From positions 1 through 7,064 of the forward strand of contig JAGCBE010000438.1 in assembly GCA_017652345.1 (NCBI GenBank): a stretch of DNA of 7,064 bases, given 5' to 3'. Below are positions 5,821 to 7,064 of this stretch, piece by piece. Within the stretch, counting starts at the first letter, position 1; every line of letters starts with the position of its first letter. The DNA comes from Methanobrevibacter sp. (lineage in GTDB: Archaea; Methanobacteriota; Methanobacteria; Methanobacteriales; Methanobacteriaceae). The notes beneath the pieces are model-generated. The model searched no databases and had not been told where the DNA came from. It worked only from the letters and a program-made list of their open reading frames with translations. A program made the position numbers and the translations under genes.

Positions 5821-7064
5821 ATTTCTTCATCATAATTATTATAAGTTACATCAGCAAGCAATTCTAAAGTTCTTCCTTCAATATCCATTGCTTTAGTTTC
5901 CAGGAATCCAATATCTCCTTCACTTTCCTCATATAGAGCAACTATATCATCATGTTTCATATCCAATAGCTGTTCCACCAATTCATTGAAGAAGGTTACT
6001 TGAATTTCACCAGTATCATCAGTGATCTTTCCAGGAAGCATTAAAAGATATTTAGGTTCATCTATAGGATTTCCACAATTAGGACATTCCTCTTCATCCT
6101 CATCTTCAAGAGTGCGGTTACAGATAGGACATTTAGGAATCAAAATCTTTTCTATGTATGGATTTGAAAATATACCTTTTATTTTTACGCTTCTATCTTC
6201 CAATTCAAGGCTTGCAATGTCTTTTGAAGTGTATAATATGTTTTGCAATTCCTCAATGTCTGGAAGACTGGTTAATTCATTGTAAGAAGGCTGCAATATA
6301 TTTGTTGAATTGCCTACGGACAAGTCTACACGATTGCTCAAATCATTGTAGTTTACACGTGGATTTTGAATTTTGATTGCCTCATTGATATCATAAGGCA
6401 AGTTGGTCTTATCATCCCATAATGTTACAGATATGAAACCTGAATCATCACCAATGGTAATGTTTCTAACCAATCCTTTGGTTCCATCCTGCCTTTCGAA
6501 TTCACGGGTATCTTCAATTTCCAAGATTCTTCCTACAACTTTAATGTTCATGTCATCTTCTTCTATATCAAAAATCTTCTTGGTTTCATAGATTTGCTCT
6601 TCTAACTCTTCAAATGAAGGCAAATCAGATGATTCAGCATCAGAAAGCTCGATGACTCTAGTTGTTTTTCCAACGTTGAGTTCAACTTCATACATTCCTA
6701 ATCTGGTTCTGGCATTTTCAACTTGATATGCTTTTCCTATTCCATATGAAGCTTCTGCCTTTTCATCCCAGAATGAGATTCTGACTTTTCCAGTTGAGTC
6801 TGCAATGTCTCCGGAACGAACATAACCGGTTGAACCGTCATCCCTTTGGAAGGAATGGGTGTCATTAAGGGTAATTAATCTGCCGATGATGTCTACTTCC
6901 TCTCCATCATCTTCATGATCTTGAACTTCACTAATGGTGATTGGACCCAATTTACTTGCTATTTCATTCAATCCTTCAGCCAATTCCTCATTTCCTTCAG
7001 GATTTACTCTTAATTCAGTATTCCAATTGGTATTTACCCTGTATCCGCTGGTTGCATAATCATC
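5781..7064 (-). CDS. rpa: Replication protein A, multi-OB-fold single-stranded DNA-binding protein (C-terminal 427 residues, open at right edge)
   Basis: Coats single-stranded DNA during replication, repair and recombination. The frame stays open to the window edge, so the start is missing; a TTG at 6983 is internal, not the start, because family-like sequence (DDYATSGYRVNTNWNTELRV) continues upstream. Numbered from the edge, I see the tail of one OB fold (1-25), a complete OB fold (about 40-140, VDIIGRLITLND ... GKVRISFWDEKA), a second closely similar one (about 160-260, IKVVGRILEIEDTREFERQDG ... ISVTLWDD), and a C-terminal OB fold (about 285-425) holding a zinc finger: CPIC and CPNC, Cys312, Cys315, Cys327 and Cys330. 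Acidic linkers (SFEELEEQIYETK) join the folds. The long single-polypeptide, repeated-OB, one-zinc-finger layout is that of Methanobacteriales RPA. It lies 54 bp upstream of radA, its recombination partner. Confidence 0.93.
   Translation of the reverse strand, partial: DDYATSGYRVNTNWNTELRVNPEGNEELAEGLNEIASKLGPITISEVQDHEDDGEEVDIIGRLITLNDTHSFQRDDGSTGYVRSGDIADSTGKVRISFWDEKAEASYGIGKAYQVENARTRLGMYEVELNVGKTTRVIELSDAESSDLPSFEELEEQIYETKKIFDIEEDDMNIKVVGRILEIEDTREFERQDGTKGLVRNITIGDDSGFISVTLWDDKTNLPYDINEAIKIQNPRVNYNDLSNRVDLSVGNSTNILQPSYNELTSLPDIEELQNILYTSKDIASLELEDRSVKIKGIFSNPYIEKILIPKCPICNRTLEDEDEEECPNCGNPIDEPKYLLMLPGKITDDTGEIQVTFFNELVEQLLDMKHDDIVALYEESEGDIGFLETKAMDIEGRTLELLADVTYNNYDEEIRLRPKKIFKNEF

Noticed and set aside
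6981..6983. TTG at 6983 as the start of rpa
   Set aside because: The reading frame continues to the window edge with family-like sequence, so the gene starts outside the window.

Overview
This 7 kb window reads as chromosomal DNA of a low-GC hydrogenotrophic methanogen of the Methanobacteriales, most likely Methanobrevibacter or a close relative. Evidence: an HdrA-type flavo-iron-sulfur subunit of heterodisulfide reductase, an archaeal RadA recombinase, a multi-OB-fold single-chain RPA with a zinc finger, an archaeal-type serine hydroxymethyltransferase, GGTGAT-like Shine-Dalgarno sites, TATA-box promoters, and extremely AT-rich spacers. The genus is an inference; no rRNA is present.

All five genes lie on the minus strand. 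Read in the direction of transcription (right to left) they are: the C-terminal 427 residues of replication protein A (5781-7064, open at the right edge); radA (4791-5726), 54 bp downstream and probably co-transcribed; a 10-helix AEC-family membrane transporter of unknown substrate (3676-4581); hdrA (1080-3062); and the N-terminal 234 residues of glyA (1-703, cut at the left edge just after the pyridoxal-phosphate lysine). There is no convincing plus-strand gene, no RNA gene, no CRISPR array, no insertion sequence and no phage gene.

RPA and RadA work together: RPA coats single-stranded DNA and RadA forms the recombination filament on it. HdrA is the electron-bifurcating core of the soluble Hdr complex that closes the methanogenic cycle; its partners HdrB, HdrC and a hydrogenase or formate dehydrogenase are not in the window. 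GlyA supplies one-carbon units and glycine. The gene functions are ordinary core archaeal functions.

The less ordinary material is between the genes. The hdrA leader has two perfect palindromes, one abutting the ribosome binding site. The transporter promoter has an inverted repeat where transcription should start. radA ends with two stem-loops, the second of which pairs fully only in minus-strand RNA. The 613 bp spacer between the transporter and hdrA carries a nearly unbroken chain of inverted repeats (3396-3562) that no gene or promoter explains. I see no clear evidence of a new multi-gene system; these regulatory or RNA-level signals are the parts worth testing.
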